From Alphaproteobacteria bacterium 46_93_T64 (GTDB lineage: Bacteria > Pseudomonadota > Alphaproteobacteria > Sneathiellales > Sneathiellaceae): DNA of 64,000 bases. Shown here in pieces: positions 34,938 to 44,485 of the stretch. A program made the position numbers and the translations under genes. Positions within the stretch are counted from its first letter, which is position 1, and the number at the start of each line of letters is the position of its first letter. A model generated the notes under the pieces. That model saw only the letters and a program-made list of their open reading frames with translations, ran no database searches and was not told the origin of the DNA. Where the stretch lies: contig MAAN01000031.1 in assembly GCA_002163135.1 (NCBI GenBank), positions 62,001 through 126,000 on the forward strand, in the 5' to 3' direction.

Positions 34938-36197
34938 TTAGACCCGTTTCATCACCAAACTAGCATTGGTTCCACCGAAACCAAACGAGTTGGAAAGAAC
35001 AGCATCAACTTTTTTCTCTTGTGCGACATTTGGCACAAGGTTCAGATCCAGACCATCAGATGGATTTTCCAGATTAATTGTTGGAGGCAATACACCTTCT
35101 GTCATCGCAAGGATGGAGAAGACCGCTTCCACACCACCAGCAGCACCTAATAGATGGCCAATAGCTGATTTAGTCGAAGACATTGCAAGTTCCGGAGCCG
35201 AGCTTGCAAACAAACGTTTAACCGCGCTAACTTCAATTTCATCACCGAGCGGTGTTGATGTACCATGAGCGTTGATGTATCCGATATCTTCCGGGTTAAG
35301 CCCAGACTTACGAAGTGCCATCGCCATTGCGCGGTAGCCGCCGTCACCATCACTTGCAGGTGCTGTAATGTGATAGGCATCGCCTGAAAGGCCATAACCT
35401 ACGACTTCTGCATAGATTTTTGCACCGCGTTTTTTTGCATGTTCATATTCTTCAAGAACAACAACGCCAGCGCCCTCACCCATAACAAAACCATCGCGGT
35501 CTTTATCATAAGGACGAGATGCCTTAGTTGGATCGTCATGGAAGCCTTTGGACAAAGCTTTAGCAGACGAGAAACCCGCAAAACCGATCCGGCACATAGC
35601 AGCTTCTGCACCGCCAGCGACCATTACGTCTGCATCATCGTCCACGATCATGCGAGCCGCATCACCAATAGAGTGCGCACCTGTAGAACAAGCAGTCACA
35701 ACCGCATGATTTGGGCCTTTAAATCCATGACGAATTGAAACCTGACCAGAGATCAGATTAATCAATGCACCTGGAATAAAGAACGGGCTGATGCGTCGCG
35801 GCCCTTGTTCGTGCAATTTTATTGAGTTTGCTTCAATAGAAGGAAGACCACCAATACCAGACCCAATCGATACGCCCGTTCTGGTGATTTCTTCTTCTGT
35901 TTCAGGCTTCCAGCCTGAATCCGCAATGGCTTCGTCAGCCGCAGCGATACCATAAATGATAAAGCTATCTAATTTGCGTTGTTCCTTAGGGGCCAACACA
36001 TCGTCGACCCTAAAGGAATCCGGTATATTTTCATCGATAGGTACTTCGCAGCCGTATTTAACCGTCAAGTCTGTTGTATCAAACTTGGTGATCATACCGG
36101 CACCAGATTCTCCATTGATCAAACGTTCCCAGCTGGGTTTAACACCATTCGCTAAGGGAGTTACAAGACCAAGACCAGTGACAACTACACGACGCAT
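34938..36197 (-). CDS. fabF: 3-oxoacyl-ACP synthase II
   Basis: 419 residues. It is a thiolase-fold condensing enzyme with active-site Cys in VVTACSTGAHSIG and the two His in AHGTSTPLGD and AIGHLLGAAGG. GFGGTNASLV at the end is typical. It elongates acyl-ACP with malonyl-ACP in type II fatty acid synthesis and supports temperature-dependent unsaturation. It lies downstream of acpP with 59 nt between, in the fabD-fabG-acpP-fabF order. Confidence 0.97.
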   Translation of the reverse strand: MRRVVVTGLGLVTPLANGVKPSWERLINGESGAGMITKFDTTDLTVKYGCEVPIDENIPDSFRVDDVLAPKEQRKLDSFIIYGIAAADEAIADSGWKPETEEEITRTGVSIGSGIGGLPSIEANSIKLHEQGPRRISPFFIPGALINLISGQVSIRHGFKGPNHAVVTACSTGAHSIGDAARMIVDDDADVMVAGGAEAAMCRIGFAGFSSAKALSKGFHDDPTKASRPYDKDRDGFVMGEGAGVVVLEEYEHAKKRGAKIYAEVVGYGLSGDAYHITAPASDGDGGYRAMAMALRKSGLNPEDIGYINAHGTSTPLGDEIEVSAVKRLFASSAPELAMSSTKSAIGHLLGAAGGVEAVFSILAMTEGVLPPTINLENPSDGLDLNLVPNVAQEKKVDAVLSNSFGFGGTNASLVMKRV

Positions 36198-36256
36198 GAT
36201 AATTCCTATCGAAGAAAGAGTTTGCGAAGAACTATAAAACTTTTAAAGGCGCAGAA

Positions 36257-36487
36257 TTAAGCTGCGTCGATGAAGGTGATAGCGTCTTTCACTGTCAGAA
36301 TTTTTTCTGCAGCATCGTCAGGAATTTCGATACCGAATTCTTCTTCGAATGCCATAACAAGTTCAACAGTGTCCAGGCTGTCAGCGCCTAGATCGTCGAT
36401 GAAGCTGGCTTCGTCGCCTACTTTTGCTTCTTCAACACCAAGATGTTCAATTACGATTTTTTTTACGCGTTCAGCTGTATCACTCAT
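36257..36487 (-). CDS. acpP: Acyl carrier protein
   Basis: 76 residues, acidic. [17 protein letters not shown] contains the Ser that carries 4'-phosphopantetheine. It carries growing acyl chains for the Fab enzymes and lipid A synthesis. A 195-bp spacer upstream and its high demand suggest its own promoter. AGGAT lies just ahead of the ATG on the minus strand. Confidence 0.98.
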   Translation of the reverse strand: MSDTAERVKKIVIEHLGVEEAKVGDEASFIDDLGADSLDTVELVMAFEEEFGIEIPDDAAEKILTVKDAITFIDAA

Positions 36488-36633
36488 TAGTTCTATCCTT
36501 AGATATACCGGCTATTAAATTACAAATTATTCCTTACCGCCAGTGACCACAAATTACAAGGGACAACAAGCGGCTAAATCTCGTGGCGTTCCTAACATAC
36601 TTTACAGTCATTGCAAAGAAAACCTGTTACATA

Positions 36634-36660
36634 CTTCTAATCATCAAAAGCAATTAGAAG
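36634..36660 (-). other. Hairpin between fabG and acpP
   Basis: CTTCTAAT (36634-36641) and ATTAGAAG (36653-36660) form a perfect 8-bp stem with an 11-nt loop, just after the fabG stop on the minus strand. No T run follows, so it is at most a weak terminator or pause site. The rest of the 36488-36682 spacer should hold the acpP promoter. Confidence 0.4.
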
Positions 36661-36682
36661 CACAATGTGGTCAAATCATGAC

Positions 36683-37423
36683 CTAGATCATTGCCATCCC
36701 GCCATTTACGTGCAGAGTTTGCCCTGTGATATAGGCTGCTTCATCTGAAGCCAGATACAAAACAGCCGCCGAAATATCCTTTGGATCCCCAAGGCGCCCT
36801 GCGGGTACATTTGTCAGTAATTTGCTTTTCTGATCATCAGTAAGTTCATCTGTCATAGCCGTGGCAATGAAACCCGGTGCAACACAATTTACAGTAATTC
36901 CGCGCCCTGCAACTTCTTGACCAAGTGATTTAGACATACCAATCATTCCGGCCTTGGACGCCGCATAATTCATTTGGCCAGGATTACCAGTTACGCCAAC
37001 GATAGAAGTAATTCCGATGATACGGCCATTGCGACGCTTCATCATTCCGCGCAGGCTGTTCCTAGACAGTTTGAAGGCCGCCTTTAAATTCACGTCCATG
37101 ACGACGTCCCAATCTGCGTCTTTCATGCGCATTGCAAGGCCGTCGCGTGTAAGACCTGCATTATTCACCAGAATATCGACCTGCCCCATTGCCGCGTCTG
37201 CATCTTTAATCAGATTGTCCACAGCTTCCATATCAGACAGATTACACGGAACGACATGAACGCGATCACCACCGATTTCGTCAGCAAGTGCCTTCAATGC
37301 ATCTTCTCTCGTTCCAGAAATCGCTACTGTAGCGCCAGCTGCATGTAAATCTTTTGCAATAGCAGCACCAAGGCCACCAGACGCACCGGTTACAAGTGCG
37401 CATTTACCTGAAAGGTCAAACAT
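36683..37423 (-). CDS. fabG: 3-oxoacyl-ACP reductase
   Basis: 246 residues, classical SDR. The N-terminal TGASGGLGAAIA is the NADPH-binding glycine motif, NNAG follows, and the catalytic Ser-Tyr-Lys are in GITSIVG and YAASK. The C-terminal VNGGMAMI is standard for FabG. It reduces 3-oxoacyl-ACP in fatty acid elongation. It lies 41 nt downstream of fabD. Confidence 0.97.
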   Translation of the reverse strand: MFDLSGKCALVTGASGGLGAAIAKDLHAAGATVAISGTREDALKALADEIGGDRVHVVPCNLSDMEAVDNLIKDADAAMGQVDILVNNAGLTRDGLAMRMKDADWDVVMDVNLKAAFKLSRNSLRGMMKRRNGRIIGITSIVGVTGNPGQMNYAASKAGMIGMSKSLGQEVAGRGITVNCVAPGFIATAMTDELTDDQKSKLLTNVPAGRLGDPKDISAAVLYLASDEAAYITGQTLHVNGGMAMI

Positions 37424-37464
37424 TAATATCTCCCGCTTCCCTGCTTTATGATGTGCAGGACAAA

Positions 37465-38418
37465 TTAAAGTGATTTTAAAAAGGCTTCAATGTCAGCAGG
37501 CCCTTGAATAGCGCTGCCCTTCATTTCCTTGTTAATTCTACGCACCATGCCGGACAGGATCTTACCTGTACCAAGTTCAAACAGAGACTCGATGTCCTGA
37601 GTTCCCATAAATAGAACACTTTCGCGCCATCTGACACGGCCAGTTACTTGTTCTATTAAGAGCGAGCGAATTGTTTCTGGATCGCTCACCTCATCAGCAG
37701 TTATGTTTGAAACAAGTGGTACTGACGGCGGCACGATTTTTACGTCAGTGAGTTTTGCGGCCATTTCATCGGCGGCAGGCTGCATTAGCGGGCAATGGAA
37801 AGGCGCGCTAACCGGAAGCAACATGGCTTTACGAACACCTTTTTCTTTCGCAAGCTCAATCACACGCTCAACCGCTTGTTTATGACCGCTTAAGACAACT
37901 TGCCCGACAGCATTATCATTCGCCACGACACAAATACCGTCCGCATCAGCGGCCGCGGCGGCTTCAGCGACGAGCTCTTCCACCGGCTCAATATCCATTC
38001 CAAGAAGAGCCGCCATCGCGCCAAAACCAACAGGGACCGCTTTTTGCATGGCAAGTCCTCGTGCTTTTAAAAGACGCGCCGTATCAGCGAGTTCCAAAGA
38101 ACCAACAGCTGTCAAAGCAGAATATTCGCCAAGGGAATGACCTGCTACAAACGACGACGCATCGGAAAGCTTAAAATTGCCTTCACTTTCCAGAACCCGT
38201 GCAACGGCGACACTCACGGCCATCAAAGCTGGTTGCGTGTTTTCAGTCAGCGTTAAATCTTCAATCGGACCTTCATACATAAGGCTTGTAAGTTTTTGGC
38301 CGAGGGCATCATCAACTTCTTCAAATACTTGTGCTGCCACTGGAAAGGCTTCAGCAAGTTCCTTGCCCATGCCGACAGTTTGGCTTCCCTGCCCTGGAAA
38401 AACGAATGCGCGTTTCAT
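37465..38418 (-). CDS. fabD: Malonyl-CoA-ACP transacylase
   Basis: 317 residues. FPGQGSQTVGMGKEL at the N-terminus, the nucleophile elbow GHSLGEYSAL, and SAPFHCPLMQPA with the catalytic His are FabD signatures. It loads malonyl groups onto ACP. It is the first gene of the minus-strand fab cluster and is divergent from rpsF. Confidence 0.97.
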   Translation of the reverse strand: MKRAFVFPGQGSQTVGMGKELAEAFPVAAQVFEEVDDALGQKLTSLMYEGPIEDLTLTENTQPALMAVSVAVARVLESEGNFKLSDASSFVAGHSLGEYSALTAVGSLELADTARLLKARGLAMQKAVPVGFGAMAALLGMDIEPVEELVAEAAAAADADGICVVANDNAVGQVVLSGHKQAVERVIELAKEKGVRKAMLLPVSAPFHCPLMQPAADEMAAKLTDVKIVPPSVPLVSNITADEVSDPETIRSLLIEQVTGRVRWRESVLFMGTQDIESLFELGTGKILSGMVRRINKEMKGSAIQGPADIEAFLKSL

Positions 38419-38489
38419 TATAATTGGTCCGTTCTAGTTAAACTTATGTGACACAGTCATATTACTTAAGAATATCCTGTCAAGCCTAC

Positions 38490-38517
38490 TTGCATAAAGT
38501 AGATAAATCTATATAGT
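38490..38517 (+). promoter_or_regulatory. Putative promoter of the rpsF operon
   Basis: TTGCAT (38490-38495) and TATAGT (38512-38517) are 16 nt apart. Transcription would start near 38524 and give a leader of about 95 nt before rpsF. Confidence 0.6.
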
Positions 38518-38537
38518 CCGCCGCCTCAATACTCCTT

Positions 38538-38553
38538 GCCGACGGAGGTCGGC
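38538..38553 (+). promoter_or_regulatory. Leader hairpin of the rpsF operon (possible S6:S18 site)
   Basis: GCCGAC and GTCGGC form a perfect 6-bp stem with a GGAG loop within the predicted leader. In many bacteria rpsF leaders carry a structure bound by the S6:S18 complex for autogenous control. Whether this hairpin belongs to that class is not settled by eye. Confidence 0.4.
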
Positions 38554-38618
38554 TACGTCTGTCCAGTTGATGATAGTCATTAACACCAGACACCAAAAGC
38601 CATAAGGAGCTTATACAT

Positions 38619-39050
38619 ATGCCTCTATATGAGACAGTTTTTATTGCCCGTCAGGACATTTCAAGCCAACAGGTTGATACACTGACCGAACAAATGTCCA
38701 GCTTTATCACTGAAGGCGACGGTACCGTTGCTAAAGTTGAAAACTGGGGCCTTCGCAATCTTGCTTATAAAGTTAAGAAAAACCGTAAAGGCCATTACGT
38801 ACTTTTGAGCATCGATGCACCTGCTGTAACAGTTAAAGAAATGGAACGTAACCTTCTTCTTAGTGAAGATGTACTACGTCACATGACTTTACGTGTTGAA
38901 GAGCTTGAAGAAGGCGATTCAGTAATGCTGCAAAGCAAAAGCAGTCGTTCAGGCGGCCGCCGTGATCGTGATGAAGAAACCAAATCCGAAGCTGCTCCTG
39001 CTAAAAAAGAAGAAGAAGCAACTGAAGTAACTACAGAAGGGGAAGAATAA
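38619..39050 (+). CDS. rpsF: 30S ribosomal protein S6
   Basis: 143 residues. The S6 ferredoxin-like domain covers about 1-95: [30 protein letters not shown] and [16 protein letters not shown]. An acidic, lysine-rich tail (about 105-143) extends it, as in several alphaproteobacteria. S6 pairs with S18 on the small subunit platform. AAGGAG precedes ATG. Its TAA shares a base with the ATG of rpsR. Confidence 0.98.
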   Translation: MPLYETVFIARQDISSQQVDTLTEQMSSFITEGDGTVAKVENWGLRNLAYKVKKNRKGHYVLLSIDAPAVTVKEMERNLLLSEDVLRHMTLRVEELEEGDSVMLQSKSSRSGGRRDRDEETKSEAAPAKKEEEATEVTTEGEE

Positions 39051-39283
39051 TGTCTGATGCACGTCGTCCATTTTTCCGTCGCCGTAAGACTTGCCCTTTC
39101 ACTGGTGAAGGTGCACCAAAGATCGATTACAAAGACGTAAAGCTTCTACAACGTTTTGTTTCCGAGCGCGGTAAAATCATGCCAAGCAGAATCACTGCCG
39201 TTTCAGCTAAGAAACAGCGTGAACTTGCTAAAGCTATCAAACGCGCACGTAACATTGCGTTGCTGCCGTTTGTTGTAAAATAA
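39050..39283 (+). CDS. rpsR: 30S ribosomal protein S18
   Basis: 77 residues, basic. [20 protein letters not shown] then [20 protein letters not shown] and [21 protein letters not shown] are the S18 family blocks. It binds S6 and 16S rRNA. Translationally coupled to rpsF by a 1-nt overlap. Confidence 0.98.
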   Translation: MSDARRPFFRRRKTCPFTGEGAPKIDYKDVKLLQRFVSERGKIMPSRITAVSAKKQRELAKAIKRARNIALLPFVVK

Positions 39284-39329
39284 GTAACACCGGGTAGGCG
39301 GTTCGCCGCCTGTTCCGATAGTGGGATAT

Positions 39330-40283
39330 ATGATTAAGGACATAAGCATTAGTGCATCCCTCGGGATTGCCAGTACACTATTTTTATCACTCTCTTTAAT
39401 TGGAGCTGGTGAAAACGCAGTGAATACAAATGCTTTTCAAGCATTGTCCTTAATGACTTTATCAGTCATCCCCTTGTTCATTGCTGGACTAGGTTGGGGT
39501 TTGACAGGTGGAGTGGTTTCAGTGGTAACGGGTGCCGTTGTCGCTGCAGCTTTTATAGCTCCGCTTTTCAGTCTGACATACGTTTTGACTTGCGGCCTAC
39601 CAGTTTTGGCCATCACACGCCAATCATTGCTATGGCGCGAGGAAAACGAAAAAATATTCTGGTATCCAGTATCGAACCTTTTCGGTGTTTGGGTGCTTGT
39701 TAGTATCACTCTGTCATGTATGGCAATCGCCTTGCTTTATATGAACGAGGAATTGAGGAACGCTTTGATCACACAGTTTGATCAGATCATTCCACAGCTC
39801 CAAAAACAGGGTGGTGTATTTGCGACGGTGACTGCCGAAAAAGTTGTCTGGCTTATGCCTCAGTTTTTTGGGCCGTTTTGGGGAATTGTTCTCATGATGG
39901 GCGGTTGTCTGGCACAAGGTGTGCTGGTACGCTTTAAAAAGAATGTTCGTCCAAGTCCGGAGTTTTCCGGATTAAAAATGCCAAAATGGGTGGCAATTGT
40001 GACAATTGGAGTGTTCGTGTTCGGCACGTTCTTCAATGTAGCAGAACCTATTATTGGTGCCGTTGTTCTAACACTGGAAATCGTCTTTTTTCTTCAGGGA
40101 ATTGGCGTTATCCATAGGGTATCCAGGAGCTGGAAATTCCGCTCCGCTATGTTGGCTGCGGTGTATTTGATTATGATTTTAATGTTCTGGCCTGTGTTAG
40201 TGGTTGCACTACTCGGGCTGGTCGATAGTTGGGTTGGATTTAGAGAGCGTTTAGACGCGATCCCCAGCCAGGAGGAAGACTAA
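39330..40283 (+). CDS. DUF2232 integral membrane protein
   Basis: About 317 residues from ATG 39330 (an in-frame GTG lies at 39321). It has about eight predicted hydrophobic helices, including [39 protein letters not shown] and [20 protein letters not shown]. This DUF2232 protein stands between rpsR and rplI in many alphaproteobacteria, and its 3' end overlaps rplI by 1 nt, so it is part of the ribosomal operon. The fold resembles the S component / YybS type; no reaction is known. Confidence 0.88.
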   Translation: MIKDISISASLGIASTLFLSLSLIGAGENAVNTNAFQALSLMTLSVIPLFIAGLGWGLTGGVVSVVTGAVVAAAFIAPLFSLTYVLTCGLPVLAITRQSLLWREENEKIFWYPVSNLFGVWVLVSITLSCMAIALLYMNEELRNALITQFDQIIPQLQKQGGVFATVTAEKVVWLMPQFFGPFWGIVLMMGGCLAQGVLVRFKKNVRPSPEFSGLKMPKWVAIVTIGVFVFGTFFNVAEPIIGAVVLTLEIVFFLQGIGVIHRVSRSWKFRSAMLAAVYLIMILMFWPVLVVALLGLVDSWVGFRERLDAIPSQEED

Positions 40284-40858
40284 TGGAAATTGTATTGCTG
40301 GAGCGTGTTGAAAAACTCGGTCAAATGGGTGATGTCGTTACTGTAAAGAACGGCTACGCTCGCAACTTCCTGTTGCCACAAGGTAAAGCCCTTCGTGCCA
40401 ACAAGGAAAACCTAAGCGCTTTTGAAGCGAGAAGAGTACAGCTCGAAGCTGACAACTTGAACCGCAAAGATGAAGCACAAAAAGTTGCTGAAGAGCTGGA
40501 AGGTAAAGTTGTTATGCTTATCCGCGCAGCCAGTGAAAGCCAGCAGCTTTACGGTTCTGTAAGCACACAGGATATTGCACGTATTGTTACTGAGAACGGT
40601 GTAACTGTAGACCGCAAACAAGTTGTGATGGACAAGGTTCTTAAAAACCTTGGCCTACACGAAGTTCGTGTTCGTTTGCACCCGGAAGTAAGTGTTGGCA
40701 TCTTTATCAACATTGCACGTTCTGAAGAAGAAGCCGTAATTCAAGCACGTGGCGAGTCTGTTGAAGAAGCTGCAGAAGCTGCTTTGGACGCACGGGATGA
40801 AGCAGTTGCGAGTAAATTCGAATCAACTGCTGATCATGGAGAAGAAGGCGAAGATTAA
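40283..40858 (+). CDS. rplI: 50S ribosomal protein L9
   Basis: 191 residues. [19 protein letters not shown] then [19 protein letters not shown] is the L9 N-terminal domain. A central helix (about 40-75) leads to the C-terminal RNA-binding domain (about 80-148). An acidic tail of about 40 residues extends beyond the usual 150, which is common in alphaproteobacteria. It is the last gene before a strong terminator. Confidence 0.98.
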   Translation: MEIVLLERVEKLGQMGDVVTVKNGYARNFLLPQGKALRANKENLSAFEARRVQLEADNLNRKDEAQKVAEELEGKVVMLIRAASESQQLYGSVSTQDIARIVTENGVTVDRKQVVMDKVLKNLGLHEVRVRLHPEVSVGIFINIARSEEEAVIQARGESVEEAAEAALDARDEAVASKFESTADHGEEGED

Positions 40859-40887
40859 TACTCTTCCTTTTCAATCACTGATATAAG

Positions 40888-40920
40888 AAAACGGCACCAT
40901 TAATTTGGAGCCGTTTTTTT
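40888..40920 (+). terminator. Intrinsic terminator of the rpsF-rplI operon
   Basis: AAAACGGC (40888-40895) pairs with GCCGTTTT (40910-40917), with CC/GG inside after an A-A mismatch. T residues continue to 40920. It lies 30 nt after the rplI stop. Confidence 0.9.
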
Positions 40921-40942
40921 TATGCCAAAACGTGAATATTCG

Positions 40943-41037
40943 TTATCCCCAAGCTTTCTTGACATTTTGTCAAAGTTATAAGGGGTTTATAGTAGTTTTC
41001 CACGTTTTCCACAGGCTGTGAATAACTGTTATCCACA
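40943..41037 (+). promoter_or_regulatory. Cluster of DnaA-box-like sequences upstream of dnaB
   Basis: Two 9-mers match TTATNCACA exactly: TTATCCACA at 41029-41037 (plus) and TTATTCACA at 41017-41025 (minus). Near matches are TTTTCCACG (40996-41004), TTTTCCACA (41005-41013) and TTATCCCCA (40943-40951). The last four are packed in 42 bp. A TTGACA-TTT-TGTCAA dyad at 40959-40973 lies among them. The cluster ends 65 nt before the dnaB ATG, as expected for DnaA control of dnaB transcription. Confidence 0.7.
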
Positions 41038-41102
41038 TAAATCGACAAAAGATACTTGAAAATCGTGCTCTGCAGGCCGGCTCCTTGTGTTACAAATTTC
41101 GA

Positions 41103-42578
41103 ATGGAAAGTACTATCGACACACCCAATATGAATGAGGGAGATACGTCCTCCCCTGCCTATCGCTCGATGCCGCATAATCTGGATGCTGAACGCGATCT
41201 GTTAGGCGCCATCCTCATCAATAACGAGGCTAGCGCGAAGGTAAGTTCTTTCCTAAAGCCAGAGCATTTCTTTGAGCCTGTACATTCTCGAATTTTCGAC
41301 GCTGCATCTGTTCTGATTGACCGGGGGGAAATAGCAGATCCGATCACGTTGAAATCCTATTTCGAAAATGACGAAGCTCTAACTGATATCGGCGGTTCAC
41401 AGTATTTGGCCCGCCTTGCTGCCTCTGCAACGACAATTATCAACGCAGAGAACTACGGGAAAATCGTTTACGATTTGGCCCTGAGACGCGAACTGATCAA
41501 TCTTGGCGAACAGATCGTTAATACGGCCTTTGATTCAGAGTTGGACGAGACATCGGCAACTCAAATCGAATTTGCGGAAAAGCAGCTTTTCGCATTGGCT
41601 GAAAGCGGCAGTCACGAAGGCGGGCTTACTCCCGTCCGTGTGGCTGTAAATATTGCCGTTAAATCCATTGAGGATGCGTTTCAGCGCGATGGCAATCTAG
41701 TTGGCGTCACGACCGGTCTCCGGGACATGGACGCCAAACTCGGCGGGCTCCACAAATCGGACTTGCTGATCCTTGCGGGGCGCCCGTCGATGGGTAAAAC
41801 GTCGCTTGCGACGAACATCGCGTATAATGCTGCGAAAGCACATCATGCATCTGGGGGGAAAGAGGGCGCCTCGGTTGGATTTTTTTCATTGGAGATGTCA
41901 GCCGAACAACTTGTAGGGCGTGTGCTGGCTGAAGCCACTGAAATTAGTTCAGAAAAATTGCGTCGCGGCGATATAACGGATGAAGAATTTGCCAATCGCC
42001 TTGTCCCGCAAAGTGCTTTGCTTTCTGAGTTACCGCTTTATATTGATGATACACCGGCCATTTCGATTGCTGCGATGAGGACGCGCGCGCGGCGACTTAA
42101 ACGCAGTCATGGTTTGGGGTTGATCGTTGTTGACTATCTTCAGCTTATGAAAGGTAGTGGCCGCGGAGACAATCGCGTACAGGAAATATCCGAAGTGACG
42201 CAAGGTTTGAAGGCTATTGCAAAGGAACTGGAAATCCCGGTTATCGCACTTTCCCAGTTATCGCGTCAGGTTGAAAACCGCGATGACAAACGACCCCAAT
42301 TGTCTGATCTCCGCGAATCTGGATCGATCGAGCAGGATTCGGACGTTGTAATGTTTGTGTACCGAGAAGAATATTATGAAGGCCGTAAAGAGCCGACGGA
42401 AGGCACACCTGAACATCTTGAATGGCAAGAACGTATGGCTCGGGTGCATAACATGGCTGAAGTCATCATAGGCAAACAACGGCACGGACCAATTGGTAAT
42501 GTAAAACTAATGTTCCAGCCCGAGTTTACGCGATTTGGAGACTTGGCACTGGACCAATATTTGCCGGAGCAATACTGA
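41103..42578 (+). CDS. dnaB: Replicative DNA helicase
   Basis: About 491 residues from ATG 41103 (the frame opens at a TTG at 41085, and ATG 41130 is a third choice). The N-terminal helical domain begins MPHNLDAERDLLGAILINNE. The RecA-like domain has Walker A GRPSMGKTSLATN, FFSLEMSAEQL, and VVDYLQLMKGSG (Walker B) with ALSQLSRQVENR and DLRESGSIEQDSDVVMF. It unwinds DNA at the fork. Upstream are several DnaA-box-like sites. Its stop overlaps alr. Confidence 0.97.
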   Translation: MESTIDTPNMNEGDTSSPAYRSMPHNLDAERDLLGAILINNEASAKVSSFLKPEHFFEPVHSRIFDAASVLIDRGEIADPITLKSYFENDEALTDIGGSQYLARLAASATTIINAENYGKIVYDLALRRELINLGEQIVNTAFDSELDETSATQIEFAEKQLFALAESGSHEGGLTPVRVAVNIAVKSIEDAFQRDGNLVGVTTGLRDMDAKLGGLHKSDLLILAGRPSMGKTSLATNIAYNAAKAHHASGGKEGASVGFFSLEMSAEQLVGRVLAEATEISSEKLRRGDITDEEFANRLVPQSALLSELPLYIDDTPAISIAAMRTRARRLKRSHGLGLIVVDYLQLMKGSGRGDNRVQEISEVTQGLKAIAKELEIPVIALSQLSRQVENRDDKRPQLSDLRESGSIEQDSDVVMFVYREEYYEGRKEPTEGTPEHLEWQERMARVHNMAEVIIGKQRHGPIGNVKLMFQPEFTRFGDLALDQYLPEQY

Positions 42579-43690
42579 TGGACCCGCGGCTTGCTGGTGG
42601 ATATGTAACCGTTGATCTTATTGCGATCCAGCAAAACTACCGCTTCTTAAGTGAAAACTTGAAAGACAGTGAATGCGCAGCAGTTGTAAAGGCTGATGCG
42701 TACGGTTTGGGAGCTCACAAAGTAGCCCCTGCCCTTGCAGAAGCTGGCTGCCGCAAATTTTTCGTGGCGCTCCCCGAAGAAGGCATCGAAATACGCAAGC
42801 ATCTTCCTGAAATAGAGATTTTTATTTTAGGCGGGTTATTTGATGGCTGTGAAATCCTGTACATACATGAACGCTTAGCACCGGTTCTCAATTCGATTGA
42901 AGAAATAAAAATTTGGTCCAACCTAACAGAAGAACATGGGCCTTTACCCGCTATTCTTCACCTAGAAACAGGTATATGTAGATTAGGGCTTAACGAAAAA
43001 GACGTTCGCATACTCGCTGATAATCCCGCAATGATGGACGGTATCGAATTCGATTATGTTATGAGCCACTTGGCAAGTGCAGATAAGCCAGATGACCTTC
43101 AAAACAAAGCACAGTTAGCACAATTCAAATTTCTTCGCGAACTGCTGCCGGAAGGGTTGCAACAAACTCCAGTATCATTTGCAAATTCCAGTGGGATTTT
43201 TTTGGGAAACGACTACCTTTTTGATCTGGCAAGACCCGGAATAGCCCTGTTTGGCGGGAACCCGACACCGGAAAAAGAAAACCCCATGCAGGAAGTTGTT
43301 CAGTGGCAAGGAAAAATCCTGCAAGTTCAGGACGTTGACAGCGAAAAACCCGTTGGCTATGGTGCGACTTATCGAACTACTGGAAAAACTCGTATTGCTA
43401 CTGTCGCAATCGGCTATGCAGACGGCTATTTCAGGTATCTTGGTAACAAGGCAGAATGTTCGATAAATAATAAACGGGTGCCGGTGGTGGGACGAGTATC
43501 GATGGACATGATTGCCGTTGATGTAACATCCATCCCCAGGGAAGAGTGTAAACGGGGTGATTTAGTCAATTTGATTGGCGGGGGCATAACGCTGGATGAA
43601 CTAGCGAACAAGGCCGAAACTATCTCCTACGAAATCCTCACGTCCCTAGGACATCGCTGCCACCGCAGGTATCTGGAAGCTGGGATTTAG
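42578..43690 (+). CDS. alr: Alanine racemase
   Basis: 370 residues, fold-type III PLP enzyme. AAVVKADAYGLGAHKVA near residue 35 holds the PLP lysine. The second catalytic base Tyr lies in VGYGATYRTTG, and VGRVSMDMIAVDVT is conserved near the C-terminus. It makes D-alanine for peptidoglycan. Its ATG overlaps the dnaB TGA by one base, so the two are co-translated. Confidence 0.96.
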   Translation: MDPRLAGGYVTVDLIAIQQNYRFLSENLKDSECAAVVKADAYGLGAHKVAPALAEAGCRKFFVALPEEGIEIRKHLPEIEIFILGGLFDGCEILYIHERLAPVLNSIEEIKIWSNLTEEHGPLPAILHLETGICRLGLNEKDVRILADNPAMMDGIEFDYVMSHLASADKPDDLQNKAQLAQFKFLRELLPEGLQQTPVSFANSSGIFLGNDYLFDLARPGIALFGGNPTPEKENPMQEVVQWQGKILQVQDVDSEKPVGYGATYRTTGKTRIATVAIGYADGYFRYLGNKAECSINNKRVPVVGRVSMDMIAVDVTSIPREECKRGDLVNLIGGGITLDELANKAETISYEILTSLGHRCHRRYLEAGI

Positions 43691-43701
43691 GGCCAAACTG
43701 A

Positions 43702-44478
43702 ATGGAATGGAATTTTCTGGCGGCAATTGGCCGTGTGACACTTCGCTTTATGGCCGCGGTTGGACATCTGTCGCTGTTTACTGTTCAAACAGTAAAACAT
43801 ATTACTCTCCCACCTTTCTATCTTAGGATCTTTCTCCGCCAACTAATGAGCATTGGATACTATTCGTTACCCGTTGTTGGAATGACTGCGTTGTTCACAG
43901 GCATGGTTCTCGCGTTGCAAATTTATGTTGGTTCTTCACGATTTAACGCAGAAAGTGCTGTTGCAACGATCGTGGTGATTGGTCTTACTCGTGAACTCGC
44001 CCCTGTATTAAGTGGTTTGATGATCGCTGGCCGAGTTGGCGCTGCGATAGCTGCCGAGATTGGTACAATGCGTGTGACAGAGCAAATAGATGCTCTTGTC
44101 ACCCTATCGACCAACCCCTATAAATATCTGGTTGCCCCCAGGGTTCTCGCGGGCGTAATCACCTTGCCCATACTGGTCTTGCTAGCTGATATCATTGGTG
44201 TTTCAGGCGGCTACCTAGTTGCAACAGAATCTCTCGGCTTTAATCCAAGCTCATATATAAAAAACACATTTGATTTTCTAGAAACTCGCGATGTTGTCTC
44301 TGGATTGATTAAATCTTCCGTGTTTGGATTTATTGTTACTCTCATGGGGTGCTATCACGGTTTTAATTCAACAGGCGGCGCCCAAGGTGTCGGACGCGCA
44401 ACAACAAACGCCGTTGTCTCGTCCTTTGTCTTGATTTTGATCAGCGATTACTTCCTGACTGTAATGTTGCTTGATTGA
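43702..44478 (+). CDS. MlaE-type lipid ABC transporter permease
   Basis: 258 residues with five or six membrane helices. GMTALFTGMVLALQIYVGS, RELAPVLSGLMIAGRVGAAI and AAEIGTMRVTEQIDALVTL are the MlaE family core. It pairs with the ATPase encoded next to move phospholipids between membranes and keep outer-membrane asymmetry. The MCE-domain partner (MlaD) is not in this window. Confidence 0.94.
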   Translation: MEWNFLAAIGRVTLRFMAAVGHLSLFTVQTVKHITLPPFYLRIFLRQLMSIGYYSLPVVGMTALFTGMVLALQIYVGSSRFNAESAVATIVVIGLTRELAPVLSGLMIAGRVGAAIAAEIGTMRVTEQIDALVTLSTNPYKYLVAPRVLAGVITLPILVLLADIIGVSGGYLVATESLGFNPSSYIKNTFDFLETRDVVSGLIKSSVFGFIVTLMGCYHGFNSTGGAQGVGRATTNAVVSSFVLILISDYFLTVMLLD

Positions 44479-44485
44479 TCTAGAT

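Noticed and set aside
40943-41037. DnaA-box cluster as chromosomal origin
   Set aside because: The usual origin neighbours (dnaA, dnaN, hemE, gyrB, parAB) are absent and no AT-rich unwinding repeat array is seen; promoter control of dnaB is simpler.
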